Assembly (NCBI GenBank): GCA_051294375.1
Contig: CM119265.1
Span: 5,863,730-5,927,729 of the forward strand
Origin: Paraspadella gotoi
Taxonomy: Eukaryota; Chaetognatha
Direction of reading: 5' to 3'
DNA: 64,000 nucleotides
Part shown: one piece after another, positions 12,290 to 22,626 of the stretch
Position numbering within the stretch: the first letter of the stretch is position 1
Layout of the letters: each line of letters begins with the position of its first letter
Notes under the pieces: generated by a model
Database searches by the model: none
Told to the model about the DNA's origin: nothing
What the model saw: the letters and a program-made list of their open reading frames with translations, nothing else
Made by a program: the position numbers and the translations under genes

Positions 12290-12620
12290 TATGCGTCATT
12301 TATTCAATTAGCTATCTGGCTTCCTAACTTTGCACTAATATAATGCTATACAATAGAATGTGATGTAAAGTAATGTTATTTTTAAAATTGAAATTGGTAC
12401 CAATATAGGAATATCTATCATTTATTAGGTAAGCTTTCTGGCATCCTGACTTTGCCTTGATATAATGTACTTTACATTACAATGGAATGTAATGTTAAGT
12501 AATGTAAACGAGCCCTTTTGTACTTAAATCGTCTTAGCCCTGTTATAATGCACTTAACGTACATTACAACGGAATGTGATTGTAAGTATTGTAATGGGGC
12601 CCTATTGTCCTTGAACCGAA
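12290..12620 (+). repeat. Three imperfect tandem copies of a ~100-bp AT-rich unit
   Basis: Three successive blocks each contain TATAATGC or TATAATGT, a palindromic ACTTTACATTACA-like core, and GGAATGTGAT or its variants. Two of them also have AGCT(A/T)TCTGGC followed by CTAACTTTGC or CTGACTTTGC. The block sits immediately 5' of the GC3-rich exon, in its upstream intron, and recurs with it in the other copies (for example 3,790-4,130 reversed, 19,100-19,410, 23,430-23,730). Confidence 0.6.
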
Positions 12621-12652
12621 ATGCCGACTTTCTCATCCCTTACCCTCTCCAG

Positions 12653-12826
12653 GCGCGGACCTTACCCCCGGCGCCATCCCCACCTCCTGCGGTGCCATCT
12701 TTCTCAAGGACGACGACGTGATCAACTCGATGGCGCTGACGTCGGCGCCGCCCAACGCCGAGTCGCGGCTCCTTGGCTTCAAGCGGATGGCCAACGCCCT
12801 CTGCATGAAGGATACCGAGGGAAAGG
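12653..12826 (+). CDS. Internal exon of an unrecognised protein (intact copy)
   Basis: A 174-nt exon between acceptor CCCTCTCCAG|GCG and donor AAAG|GTGAGT. The open frame runs from 12,655 with two leading bases and one trailing base, so both flanking introns are phase 1 and the exon length is a multiple of three. It encodes 57 full codons, including GAIPTSCGAIFLKDDD, MALTSAPPNAES and RLLGFKRMANALCMK. Third positions are almost all G or C while the flanks are AT-rich, which is the strongest coding signal in the window. The frame is not the one with the longest ATG-initiated ORF here. Three further copies (3,555-3,733 minus, 19,445-19,631, 23,768-23,952) have indels. I do not recognise the family. 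Its mixed Cys, Gly and hydrophobic content suggests a folded domain; no catalytic motif is evident. Confidence 0.8.
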
Positions 12827-13892
12827 GTGAGTCCGCCTGAGGCTGCAGCGCGAGATTTCGATTGTGAAATTGGAAAGTGAAATCTAAAATACGAGGATTG
12901 AAATTACGATATCATGAATGTATAAAGTACAATGTTCATTAAACCAACTATAAGTTAAAAACCCGAGTGATTTCGTATTAAAATATGATTTTATTCTATC
13001 AAGGAAATCTCCTAGAAAAATAAATTGTTAGTATTACATTCGTATTTATCAAAAATATTTTTTTATTTATGTTGTCCTCAACTATGTAAACAAAATAATT
13101 GTTTTTGATAAATTGCCCAAAACACAACGAAAAGAAAGCAACAAATATACTATATCATATTATTTAAAACCCGAAGGCGGGCTTTGGAAAATCTTTATAA
13201 AGATATTGATATTGATAACGTTGTGGCTGGACAAGAAAAAAAAATTGCTCGAAGGTAGAATCTGAAACAGGAAAGAAACTTGTAAAGAAAATTTTTAAAA
13301 AAGGAGAAAAAAAAATCTATACTAAGAAAAGTTTTGTACATTTTTCTCGATGAAGAAAACTCACTCTCTTTCTCTCCCTCTAAAAAAAAAACCCCGAATT
13401 TTTATTTTTATTCGACTCGTAAGAATTGTATCAGTGTTGGTATTAGCTTTGTCGTCAAACTTGTTTCTCTTTTCAAATACGAAAATTTTAAACGGTAACT
13501 TTGTTCTCTCGTTAGATTCGCAATATATTTATCGGGCGAATCCCTTTTTTTTTCTTCAATATTGTTTTTCCATTGTATTCGGGGTTTTTTTTTTTTTGGT
13601 TTTGTTTCGCTTCGCTCCAAAGTTTTTCTTTGCTTTGCTTTACTCGGCTTGATCGGGTTTCCATTTTTTTCTGACTTTTTTTCTTTCCTTTTCCAATGTT
13701 TTCTTTTCTTTTCTCTTCTTTTCCTCCTCCTCCCTTTTCTCTCCTTTCTGTTCTTTACTTTTGTCTTCTTCTATTTCCTTCTCAAATTGCCCCCTTTAAA
13801 ATTTATTCACTTCGTCGCCTTCACGCGGTGTAGTGTTACAGCTCCTCAGTGGCGACAGGGGCTTTGCGAGTTCCGCTCATAATTTCTGGCAA

Positions 13893-13896
<4 letters not shown>

Positions 13897-13928
<32 letters not shown>

Positions 13929-13995
13929 NNNNNNNNNNNNNNNNNNNNNNNNNAGAGAGAGATAAAAAACGGGCGACAGAGAGAGAGAAGAGAGA

Positions 13996-14044
<49 letters not shown>

Positions 14045-14080
14045 AGAGAGAGAAGAGAGAGAGAGAGAGACAGATCGAGT
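13897..14080. repeat. (CT)n facing (GA)n across a 25-N gap
   Basis: (CT)n at 13,897-13,928, then 25 N at 13,929-13,953, then (GA)n to about 14,080. The two sides are complementary and could fold on each other. The sequence ATAAAAAACGGGCGACAG just right of the gap reappears reversed near 28,115. Confidence 0.9.
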
Positions 14081-14796
14081 GAAAAGCTATAGACCCCGAA
14101 TAAAATGGATTCGGTTTCCCTCCATGTATTCCGCCTCTCGAGAGAATTTTTATCCAATCAACTGACTCTCGCGACGACGAGCACGAACGAAGGCGAAATC
14201 GTGGAAGTCCGGCAAAGAGGAAGATAAATGCGAGAGAAGTTGCGACGCAGACTTATACGTTTGAAAGGATTGCGATGCCGGTGCAAAGTGTATTAAACGT
14301 GAATCATGAAGACATCCCAAATACGTACAGCAGTAGTTCAGTCAAGGAAATTGATAAAAAGGTAGCCGTAGGAATTCGGCGCGCTCGTTGCATACAGTGT
14401 ATCGTGGTCAATCTCTTGAAACGCCTTCGTCGAAACCGACGCGAAGTAGCCGACAAAAAGAGTTCCCTTTGGCCGACGCGAAGATGACCACGTTGTCGGT
14501 AAAAACTCCCACTCAAAAGATTGGAGATCTCCCCACGCGACCGAGAACGAGGAGCTGTCATTAACTGCGGCATAACGAACCGAGATGGCCGGAGAATAAT
14601 ACTCGGGATATGATTTCGACGCTCCTGCTTTGGGGAATTCGAAGAAACAAATCTCTGAGGAAGATCTTGGCTGGTTTTGGACATTAGTGCAACAGAAATG
14701 TTTTTTTTTATAAAAAAAGGAAACAGAAATTCAAGTGTAACAAATATGCTGAAATTATTTAATTTCATTCAATAAACGAGGATATGTGGACTAAAA

Positions 14797-14960
14797 TCCA
14801 CACCGTTCATGCAGGCGGCCAATTGGTGGCCGGACAGGCAAGTCATTCGCCTCCGCCAACCCTACAGGTCCGGGGTTCTTAGCCCTGTGGTCGCCTAGGC
14901 AGTTGAGAGGGACGGGCGCTTAAACCCCGCCTGTAACGCGGTGTTACAGCCTGATCCGAA
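14797..14960 (+). mobile_element. tRNA-derived SINE-like element
   Basis: A GC-rich island in AT-rich sequence with a box A-like TGGCCGGACAGG near the start and a box B-like GGGGTTCTTAGCCC about 45 bases downstream, the spacing of an RNA polymerase III promoter. The tRNA-like head is followed by an unrelated body with GGGACGGGCGCT, a GTAACGCGGTGTTAC hairpin and CTGATCCGAAGCTCAGGG. It is preceded by a perfect GTGGACT/AGTCCAC-type hairpin. The second copy, at 27,105-27,295 on the minus strand, lies in the mirror arm, so it does not count as independent evidence of transposition. Assignment to SINEs is inference from the two boxes. Confidence 0.5.
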
Positions 14961-15544
14961 GCTCAGGGACTGCTTATATATGAACGGTTCTGTCACTAAA
15001 CCATAACAATTTTCAACTGTTTCTTTTGAGAGATAGTCTTGCCCCTTGAAATTGAACGAATTAAGGTCGGCAAGTCTTTCCGTCCCGTCTTACAAAGATG
15101 AATAACTGACCTTTCAAATCAAAAATATCGGCACTAATAGTTTACTAACTCGCACTTAACTTTAGTCATCAATTAAATAATTATTATATTAGTCTAGATC
15201 GTTTCATTAAATTTTGACACAAGTACTGGAAATCAACGAAGGTATATGAAGAATTAAACCTTGGTTTACGTTTATATTCGCATTAAAATTCATTTAAATT
15301 CAAAAACCCTCGAATGAAACGAATATATTTCAAATTATATAAAGATTTAATAAAATAATAAATTATAAATTTTTAATAAAATTATTAAAACTAAACGAGA
15401 AGCACCGGAGAACGAAACGTACAGTACGTGCGATTTGTAACGATCGGCCGTACGGTCGATGCAAATGCGGGGTTTCCGATCGAAGAATTTGAGACGCGAA
15501 ATCGAAAACATTTCGTGTTCGACGTTTTGACCTCATGAGAGTTG

Positions 15545-15860
15545 AGAAGAGACGTGGGAGAGGAAGACGTTTGGGAACGGGAGACGTTTGGGAGAGGAAG
15601 ACGTTGGAGAGGGAGACGTTGGAAGAGGGAGACGTTGGGAGTAGGAAGACATTGGGAGAGGGAAGACGTTGGGAAGGGGAGGCATTGAGAATTGAGAGGG
15701 AGACGTTGGAGAGAGGGGACGATTATTGGGAGAAGGGGAGACAGCTTGGAAGAGGTGACGTTGGGAGAGGGAAGATATTGGGAGAGGAGACGTTGGGGAA
15801 GAGGTAAACATTAGGATAGGGAAGACGTTGGGAGAGGAGACGTCGGGGAGGGAGAGAGAG
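15545..15860 (+). repeat. ~15-bp minisatellite, GGGAGAGGAGACGTT type
   Basis: About 18-20 units of a 14-17 bp purine-rich repeat whose constant part is GACGTT. It appears reversed, as CCCTCTCCCAACGTCTCC-like units, at 26,275-26,580 and partly at 21,960-22,030. The Ser-Pro-Thr frames on the opposite strand are repeat artefacts. Confidence 0.85.
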
Positions 15861-16160
15861 AGGAACGTGGAGATGAAAAATGAAGGAGGATGACGGGAAG
15901 AGAAATAAAAAAGACATATTGACGTCAAACAAAAGATGAAAAAAAATTGAATGAGAAGAAAAAAAGGAAGGAAATCTCATCGTCGTTTTGTCGTCGTCGC
16001 CAAGAAAAAATTTGCATATGAAAAAAAACCTCTCGGATAAAACGTAAGAAAAGAAGATCTTCAATTCTGCCTCGAAAAACATTAAAAAATAGCAATATTC
16101 CATTAAAAAAATCAAAGTCCCCAGAAAAAAAAATAGGATGACGTTCGCTTTCTTCTCTCT

Positions 16161-16225
<65 letters not shown>

Positions 16226-16329
16226 CTCTCTCTCTCTCTCTCTCGCCCTCTCTCTCTTGTTTCGTCGTTCGTGTCGACGAAGGTCTTTTTGTTTTTCTTC
16301 TTTTTTTCTTCATTTATAGAGTTTGCAGG

Positions 16330-17700
16330 CGACGTCACTCGGAATTTGTTTAACTCAATCGCCGTCATTAGCTGGCCGGTTTTGAAATGGCGTTGCCGTA
16401 TCGTTTGCTCGGTCCACATCTGTAAAACTTGAGTCATAAAATTTAATTCTCAGAAACGGCCTTCAATGTTTTATAATATTTTCAACAATGTCAACAAATA
16501 TCTCATAAAAATAATATACAACGTAGCTTTCATTATCCATATTAATTTTTGCTTGCCGTGACCGTCCATCCCTGTTAGCTACCTCCTCCTCCTCCTCCTC
16601 ACTCCTTCTCGGTAGTGTGAACGAATGACTCGTCAATACAAACGCAAAAAAAAAAAAGTCAAGAAAACTTTTTTTTTCGTAATTGAAAAGAAAAAAAAAA
16701 GCGTTTTCGAACGTTACAAACGAAAACGCGACGAACGACGAACGACGACGACGATAACAACGAAGCCCCACGATACACTAACGCGGCAACCAACGATCAT
16801 CACGACGCAACGACCACGACCAACGACCAAAAGGCAAAAAACTAAACGAACCATCAAACGACATAACAAGGAAACAACGGAAGGGACACAAAAAACCTGG
16901 GTCGCAATCGCCAGTTTTGAAACCAAACAAATCATAGCGACACCACAAAAACGAGGAAAAGAAAAAGTAAAAAAAAACTGGGACGACGCTGGGGAATGAT
17001 GATTTCTTTTTTTTTAGGAAAGAGAGATTTTTTTTTTCACTTTTTTTCCTCGTTTTGTGTCGCTATGATTTGTTTGGGTTCAAACTGGCGATTGGACCCA
17101 GTTTTTGTGTCCCTTCCCGTTGTTTCCTTGTTTATGTCGTTATGGTCGTTAGTTTTCTTTGCCGTCTGTTGGTCGATTGGTCGGTTGGTCGTTGCGTCGT
17201 GGTTCGTTGGTTTCGCCCGCGTTAAGTTGTTATCGTCGGGGCGGCCATTGTTGTTATCGTCGTCGTCGTTCGTCGTCGTCGGTTTTCGTTGTAAGTTCGA
17301 AAACGTATTTTTTTTTTCTTTTCATTACGAAAAAAAAAAGTTTTCTTGACTTTTTTTTTTTTGCGTTTGTATTGACGAGTCATTCGTTTCACACTACGAG
17401 AAGGAGGAGGAGGAGGAGGAGGAGTAGTAACAGGAGGACGGTCACGCAAGCAAAAATTACAATGATAATGAAAGTAACGTGTATATTATTTTTTATGATG
17501 ATATTTGTTGACATTGTTGAAAATTATAAAGACATGAAGGCCGTTTCTGGAATTAAATTTTATGACTCAAGTTTTACGAGTGACCGAGGCAACGATACGC
17601 AACGCCATCAAAACCGCAGCAATGACGGCGATTGAGTTAAACAAATTCCGAGTGACGTCGCCTGCAAATCATAAATGAGAAAAAAAGAAGAAAAACAAAA
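16330..17700. repeat. Short palindrome centred near 17,015
   Basis: About 16,330-16,990 is the reverse complement of about 17,030-17,695. Shared landmarks are GACGAGTCATTCGT, the (GGA)n run, GTTTTGAAACC-like sequence and the split TTTTTCACTTTTT. The right half is also repeated directly at 20,815-21,490 and 25,140-25,810. Confidence 0.85.
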
Positions 17701-18213
17701 GACCTTTCATCATTCGTCGTCGTTGTCGTCTAGGCATAATCATCCAGCCCTTTCCCATCCTTTGCCAAAATCGACGGTGGTCGTTCGTCATGATGGCCGT
17801 CGTTACCATCTTCTTTTTTAGGACCGCGATGAACAAGCAACAGAAAAATTATTCAATATTTTATTCATTTTAATAAACAAATCTATTGGATACCTGGACA
17901 GGCTATGTTAATTTGTTGGGGAACTTCGGGTGTTTTTTTTTTTTTTTTTTTGAGGTGTGTTCATTTTGAAATTTTTATCAGTAGAAAAGAAGAAAACAGA
18001 AGAGCAGTCCAAGACGATCTTATAAAATGGCGCCGAAACTGAACATGGAATCTGAAAGGAATCAGGGACGACGACGAAGACGACGACGAAAGACGAATGA
18101 GAAAGAGGATTATTGCGAATTGTAATCATTGGTGACTTCAAACGAAATGACTGATAGAAGATTCATTGAGAAGGCGGATTTACCTGAAACGCTCGCCGTC
18201 CTACTCACACGCA

Positions 18214-18303
<90 letters not shown>

Positions 18304-19444
18304 CCACAGCTGTCCTTTAAGGCTTTATGCGGTTCATTGTCTCCGGCTGCTTTTTACATCCGCCGATCTCGGAGAGACGAGACTTACATTTTTTCCTTTT
18401 TTTGGGTCAAATCTTTTTTTGCGAGTTTGTTTTTGTTTTCGGCGCGTCGCGCTTGTCAACGTCGCGCTGTGTTTTTCGGTTTGATTATCGGAAGCCGTAT
18501 ACCTTGAGGAAAACACTTCGAATCAGATAGCATAGATAGAGATGAGAGCAGAGAGAGAGAGAGAGAGAAGAACGATGAGAGAGAGGAGACGACTGAGAGA
18601 AGAGAGAGAAAATAAACATTACCGGATGTTCTATTGTGATCACCGGATCCAGTTTGTTCAATTAGATAATTTTTTCAACTTTAAGAACAGATGGAATTAA
18701 GTCCACCAGAGTTCGGATCCTAAAATCATTTCGGACGCAAATTTATGATTAAAATTCCAAAACGTTTGCTAAGTTAGATGACCTTTACAGTTTATCGCAA
18801 GTGGTTTAATCACTCACTCAATCATTTATCATTAATTGAAATTGATGATAATTCAATCATCAATTAATGAACTTTCCTTTTAGAAATCCCGATTTATGTC
18901 ACGACCCCTTTTTTCACCCCCCCCCTTCAAATTCAGCCGTTCGGAGAAATTTTCGCGGCACTTTCACCTATTGTCCCGCCAGCCCCCGCCGCCTCCAATC
19001 CGGTGCTCCAACAGCGATCGCGACTTCGGGTAATTCACAATTAAAAATGAATTATAATTTAATTTAAAGTAATATAACTTTAAAGAAGAAAATATCGCGA
19101 CATTTATCAATTAGCTATCTTGGCTTTTCCTAACTTTGCCACTAATATAATGCTTATACAATAGAATGTGATGTAAAGTATTGTTATTTAATTGAAATTG
19201 GTTACCAATATAGAGAAGTTATCAATTATTACATTAGGTAAGCTTTCTGGCATTTCCTGACTTTGCCTGATTATAATGTACTTTACATTACAATTCGGGA
19301 ATGTAATGTTAAGTAATGTAAAACGAGCCCTTTTGCTACTTAAAATCGTCATTTACAAACGGAATGTGATTGTAAGGTATTGTAATGGGGCCCTATTGTC
19401 TTTGAACGAAATGCCCGACTTTCTCATCCCTTAACCCTCTCCAG

Positions 19445-19631
19445 GCGCGGACCTTACCCCCGGCCGCCATCCCCACCTCCTGCGGGTGCCATCTTTCTCA
19501 TGACGACGGACGTGATCAACTCCGTGATGGCGCTGACCGTCGGGACGACCCAACGCCGAGTCGCGGCTCCTTTGCTTCAAGCGGCGTATGCCAACCGCCG
19601 CTCTGCATTGAAGGGATACCCGAGGGAAAAG
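19445..19631 (+). pseudogene. Copy 3 of the GC3-rich exon, frameshifted
   Basis: Acceptor CTCCAG and donor GTGAGT are both preserved, but the exon is 187 bases long against 174 because of insertions, and the frame is lost. The identical indels recur in copy 4 up to base 23,931, so these two are not independent sequences. Confidence 0.65.
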
Positions 19632-20750
19632 GTGAGTCGCCTGAGGCTGCAAGCGCGAGATTTCGATTGTGAAATTTGGAAAGTGAAATCTAAAATTAAC
19701 GAGGATTGAAATTAACGATTATTCTGAATGTATTAAAGTACAATGGATCATTAAACCAACTATAAGTTAAAAACCGAGTTGATTTCGTATCTAAAATATG
19801 TGATTTTATTCTTCAAGGAAAATCTCCTAGAAAAATAATTGGTTCATGTATTACATTTCGTATTTTATCAAAAATATTTTTTTATTTATGTTGTCCTCAC
19901 TCCGATCTAAACAAAAAATTGTTTGTTGACAATTGCCCAAAACACAAACGAAAAGAAAGGCAACAAAGTTATACTATATCATATTATTTTTTAAAACCGA
20001 AGGCGGGGCTTTGGAAAATCTTTATAAACGATTATTGATATTTGATAACGTTTGTTGCTGGACAAGAAAAAAAAAATGCCTCGAGCGTAGAATCTGAAAC
20101 AGGAAAGGAAACTTGTAAAAAATTTTTATTAAAATGGAGGAAAAAAAAATCTATACTTAAGAAAAGTTTTGTTTACGATTTTTTCGCATGAGAAAGAACA
20201 CTCTCTTTCTCTCCCTCTAAAAAAAAAACCCCGAATATTTTATTTTTATTCGACTTCGTAAAGAATTGTATCAGTGTTAGTTATTAGCTTTGTACGTCAA
20301 ACTTCTTTCTCTTTCAAATACTAAAATTTTTAAACGGTAACCTTTTGTTCTTCTTCGTTAGATTCGCAATATATTTTATCGGGCGAATCCCTTTTTTTTT
20401 TCTTCAATATTGTTTTTCCATTGTATTCGGGGGTTTTTTTTTTTTGGGTTTGTTTCGCTTCGCTCCAAAGTTTTCTTGCTTTGCTTTACTCGGCTTGATC
20501 GGGTTTCCATTTTTTTCTGCACTTTTTTTTCTTTCCTTTTTCCAATGTTTTCTTTTCTCTTCTCTTTTTTCCTCCTCCTCCCTTTCTCTCCTTTCTGTTT
20601 CTTACTTTGTCTTCTTTCTTTCCTTCTCAAAATTGCCCCTTAAAATTTATTCACTTCGTCGCCTTCACGCGCTGTAGTGTTACAGCCTCCTCAAGTGGCG
20701 ACAGGGGGTTTGCGAGGGTTCCCGGTTTCATAATTTCTGGCAATATCTCT

Positions 20751-20786
<36 letters not shown>

Positions 20787-21579
20787 CTCTCTTTCCTAAA
20801 AAAAAAAGAAATCATCATTCGCCCAGCGTTCGTCCCAGTTTTTTTTTTTTCACTTTTTTCCTCGTTTTTGTGTTCGCTATGATTTGTTTGGTTTCAAACA
20901 CTGGCGATTTGCGACCCCAGTTTTTGTGTCCCTTCCCGTTGTTTCCTTGTTTATGTCGTTGATGGTTCGTTAGTTTTCTTGTCTGTTGGTCGATGGTCGT
21001 TGGTCGTTGGTCGTATGGTTCGTTGGTCTTCGCCGCGTTCAAGTTGTTACGTCGCTTGATCGTCGTCGTCGTCGTCGTTTCGCCGTTTTCGTTTGTAAGT
21101 TCGAAACGTTTTTTTTTTCTTTTCAATTACGAAAAAAAAAGTTTTCTTTGACTTTTTTTTTTTGCGTTTTAATTGACGAGTCATTCGTTCACACTACCGA
21201 GAAGGAGGAGGAGGAGGAGGAGGAGTAGCTAACAGGGATGGACGGTCACGGCAAGCAAAAATTAATATGGGATAATGAAAGCTACGTGTATATATTTTTT
21301 ATGAGATATTTGTTGACATTGTTGAAAATTATTAAAACCATTGGAAGGCCGTTTCTGGAATTAAATTTTATGACTCAAGTTTACAGAGTGGACCGAGCAA
21401 CGATACGCAACGCCATTCAAAAACGCAGCTAATGACGGCGATTGAGTTAAACAAATTCCGACGTGACGTCGCCTGCAATACTCTATAAATGAAGAAAGAA
21501 AAGAAGAAAAAACAAAAGACCTTCGTCGACACGAACGACGACAAACAAGAGAGGAGAGAGGGAGAGAGAGATGAGAGAG

Positions 21580-21638
<59 letters not shown>

Positions 21639-21663
21639 AGAGAGAGAGAGAGACCGAGAAGCG

Positions 21664-21688
21664 NNNNNNNNNNNNNNNNNNNNNNNNN
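21664..21688. other. 25-N gap
   Basis: Exactly 25 N, between a (GA)n array and ACGTCATCC. The equivalent place in the next tandem copy (about 25,980) is continuous. Confidence 0.95.
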
Positions 21689-22028
21689 ACGTCATCCTAT
21701 TTTTTTTTCTGGGACTTTGATTTTTTTAATGGAATATTCTATTTTTTAATGTTTTTCGAGGAGATTGAAGATTCTTCTTTTCTTACGTTTTATCGAGAGG
21801 TTTTTTTTCATATGCAAATTTTTTCTTGGCGACGACGACAACGACGATGAGATTTTCCTTCTTTTTTCTTTCTCATTCAATTTTTTTTTCATCTTTTGTT
21901 TGACGTCAATATGTTTTTTTTTTCTCTTCCCGTCATCCTCCTCATTTTCATCTCCACTTCCTCTCTCTCCCTCCCCGACGTCTCCCTCTCCCAACGTCTC
22001 CCTATCCTAATGTTTACCTCTCCCAACG

Positions 22029-22536
22029 TTCATCATTCGTCGTCGTTGTCGTCTAGGCATAATCATCCAGCCCTTTCCCATCCTTTGCCAAAATCGACGG
22101 TGGTCGTTCGTCATGATGGCCGTCGTTACCATCTTCTTTTTTAGGACCGCGATGAACAAGCAACAGAAAAATTATTCAATATTTTATTCATTTTAATAAA
22201 CAAATCTATTGGATACCTGGACAGGCTATGTTAATTTGTTGGGGAACTTCGGGTGTTTTTTTTTTTTTTTTTTTGAGGTGTGTTCATTTTGAAATTTTTA
22301 TCAGTAGAAAAGAAGAAAACAGAAGAGCAGTCCAAGACGATCTTATAAAATGGCGCCGAAACTGAACATGGAATCTGAAAGGAATCAGGGACGACGACGA
22401 AGACGACGACGAAAGACGAATGAGAAAGAGGATTATTGCGAATTGTAATCATTGGTGACTTCAAACGAAATGACTGATAGAAGATTCATTGAGAAGGCGG
22501 ATTTACCTGAAACGCTCGCCGTCCTACTCACACGCA

Positions 22537-22626
<90 letters not shown>

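Larger units (their letters stand above)
9150..13765 (-). repeat. IR1 right arm
   Basis: Reverse complement of about 2,537-7,330. It contains the intact copy of the GC3-rich exon, a (CT)n array at 11,320-11,415, AT-rich blocks, and a poly-T/CT-rich end at 13,540-13,765. The outer part, about 10,760-13,890, recurs in direct orientation at about 17,730-20,795 and 22,053-25,115. Confidence 0.9.
13954..16990 (+). repeat. IR2 left arm
   Basis: Reverse complement of about 25,130-28,125. Pairs in mirror order: 14,160-14,480 with 27,600-27,920, the SINE-like element at 14,797-14,990 with 27,105-27,295, 15,420-15,530 with 26,590-26,720, the minisatellite at 15,545-15,860 with 26,275-26,580, the CT array at 16,153-16,260 with the GA array at 25,870-25,975, and 16,600-16,990 with 25,150-25,510. 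Apart from those repeats I see AT-rich noncoding sequence. Confidence 0.9.
17706..22028 (+). repeat. 4,323-bp unit, first tandem copy
   Basis: Contains, in order, a copy of the IR1 outer block (17,730-20,795), a copy of the 17,030-17,695 block (20,815-21,490), a GA array with a 25-N gap at 21,664-21,688, and the reversed flank of the 15-bp minisatellite. Its first 1,903 bases (17,706-19,608) are the same as 22,029-23,931 wherever I compared them. After that the two copies differ by frequent indels. Confidence 0.9.

Noticed and set aside
12621-12830. 69-codon ATG frame over the GC3-rich exon
   Set aside because: It is a shadow in another phase. The frame starting at 12,655 has correct splice phases and very high GC3.
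18028-18126. 32-codon ORF MAPKLNMESERNQ with a poly-Arg stretch, repeated at 11,131 and 22,351
   Set aside because: The copies come from the same duplicated block, the Arg run is a CGA triplet repeat, and the frame differs between copies.
18129-18320. Long Ser-Leu and Arg-Glu open frames over (CT)n/(GA)n arrays, here and at many other sites (for example 16,138-16,353, 27,992-28,321, 29,136-29,486)
   Set aside because: A dinucleotide repeat of CT or GA has no stop codon in any frame, so such frames are automatic. Their only non-repeat parts are short and lack splice support.
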